Positions 63,580 to 64,000 of a stretch of 64,000 bases of DNA are shown piece by piece. The position numbers and the translations under genes are program-made. The first letter of the stretch is position 1, and the number at the start of each line of letters is the position of its first letter. A model generated the notes under the pieces. It made no database searches, was not told the DNA's origin, and was given only the letters and a program-made list of their open reading frames with translations. The DNA comes from Pseudofrankia saprophytica (GTDB taxonomy: Bacteria; Actinomycetota; Actinomycetes; Frankiales; Frankiaceae). The stretch is from contig NZ_KI912266.1 in the NCBI RefSeq assembly GCF_000235425.2, positions 1,347,823 to 1,411,822 of the forward strand, written 5' to 3'.

Positions 63580-64000
63580 CCCCGGCCAGTGGCCAGTGGC
63601 CACTGGTTCCGCCGCTCCACGTCCCGCCGACGGGCCATAGATACCCCCAGGCTGTGGATATCGCTGGGTATGAACAGGCGTTGGCGTGAGCTTGCGCGCT
63701 CCGTGGACTCTCGTCGCCGCGTTCGCGGGCGATGGACGTTTCTTCCTGATTCTGAATGACTAGTCATCTGCTTCCGAGTGACTAGTCTGCCCAGGTCAGC
63801 TGGGCGCCGTACCCATTGCATCGGCCGGAGATCCGGCGAACGAAGCACTTCTTTCGCAACTGGCCCAGTCCGTCAGGAACAAACCACCGGGGCGCCCACA
63901 GCGGCCGCGAGACCACTTGGGTGGTATTCACCCACAGCTTGTGGACAAGCCTGTGGATGAACTGGGGGCGGGCTGCGGACAACCCTGCGGACGGGCTGTG
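63580..64000. other. Left part of oriC (dnaA-dnaN intergenic region)
   Basis: DnaA-box-like sites: TGTGGATAT (63653-63661), TGTGGACAA (63940-63948, perfect), TGTGGATGA (63952-63960), TGCGGACAA (63974-63982). The palindrome CCAGTGGCCACTGG lies at 63593-63606, just after dnaA. A less GC-rich stretch near 63735-63790 holds the palindrome ATGACTAGTCAT (63756-63767) and a repeated TGACTAGTC 22 bases later. The region continues past the edge. Confidence 0.8.

Overview
The window is very GC-rich, uses many GTG and TTG starts, and carries the gene order found around the chromosomal origin of filamentous actinobacteria. Protein content (SCO6880-type genes, Ser/Thr kinases with WD40 repeats, ergothioneine genes, long Pro/Gly/Tyr-rich tails) fits a Frankia-like member of the Frankiales. 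The genus is inferred from gene order and family recognition; no database search was run.

Layout, left to right. (1) 1-4050: right end of a conjugation-like membrane module, with an SCO6880-family membrane protein and a VirB4-like ATPase, followed by a convergent NERD-domain gene. (2) 5517-10674: egtA-egtB-egtC-egtD for ergothioneine, with no egtE. (3) 10910-19395: two paralogous Ser/Thr kinases with C-terminal seven-bladed WD40 propellers on either side of ilvD, a small membrane protein and an ABM-domain protein. (4) 19486-31122, minus strand: dnaB, then rplI-rpsR-ssb-rpsF, small membrane proteins, two GT-C glycosyltransferases and the class A PBP ponA. (5) 31481-36025: ino1, its PadR regulator, a DUF5318 gene and a substrate-binding/VWA lipid-anchored or membrane protein. 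(6) 36441-53322: MFS transporter, CCA-adding enzyme, NUDIX hydrolase, DUF6049 membrane protein, murJ, a pseudokinase, sigM with its anti-sigma factor, trxB-trxA, cwlM and a GNAT protein. (7) 53486-63579: parB-parA-rsmG, an inserted glycosyltransferase, then khpB(jag)-yidC-yidD-rnpA-rpmH and divergent dnaA. The window ends inside the dnaA-dnaN intergenic region, that is, oriC. Blocks 4-7 follow the Streptomyces dnaA-to-dnaB arrangement; Mycobacterium has the same genes, but divided between the two sides of dnaA.

The genes mainly serve replication initiation and segregation (DnaA, DnaB, SSB, ParA, ParB), membrane insertion and tRNA/ribosome maturation, peptidoglycan synthesis and its control (PonA, MurJ, pseudokinase, CwlM, SigM), and thiol redox balance (ergothioneine, thioredoxin).

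The most rewarding signals are not genes. A regulatory region upstream of dnaB holds a perfect LexA/SOS palindrome and six DnaA-box-like sites. A four-box DnaA array is written with rare ACA threonine codons inside the DUF6049 gene. There are two good parS sites, one overlapping the rsmG stop codon, plus a third candidate inside a CDS. An iteron-like array with a 13-bp period lies upstream of padR-ino1. A GGAAT-N18-GTT promoter precedes trxB. A glycosyltransferase unit flanked by terminators sits inside the jag-rsmG operon.
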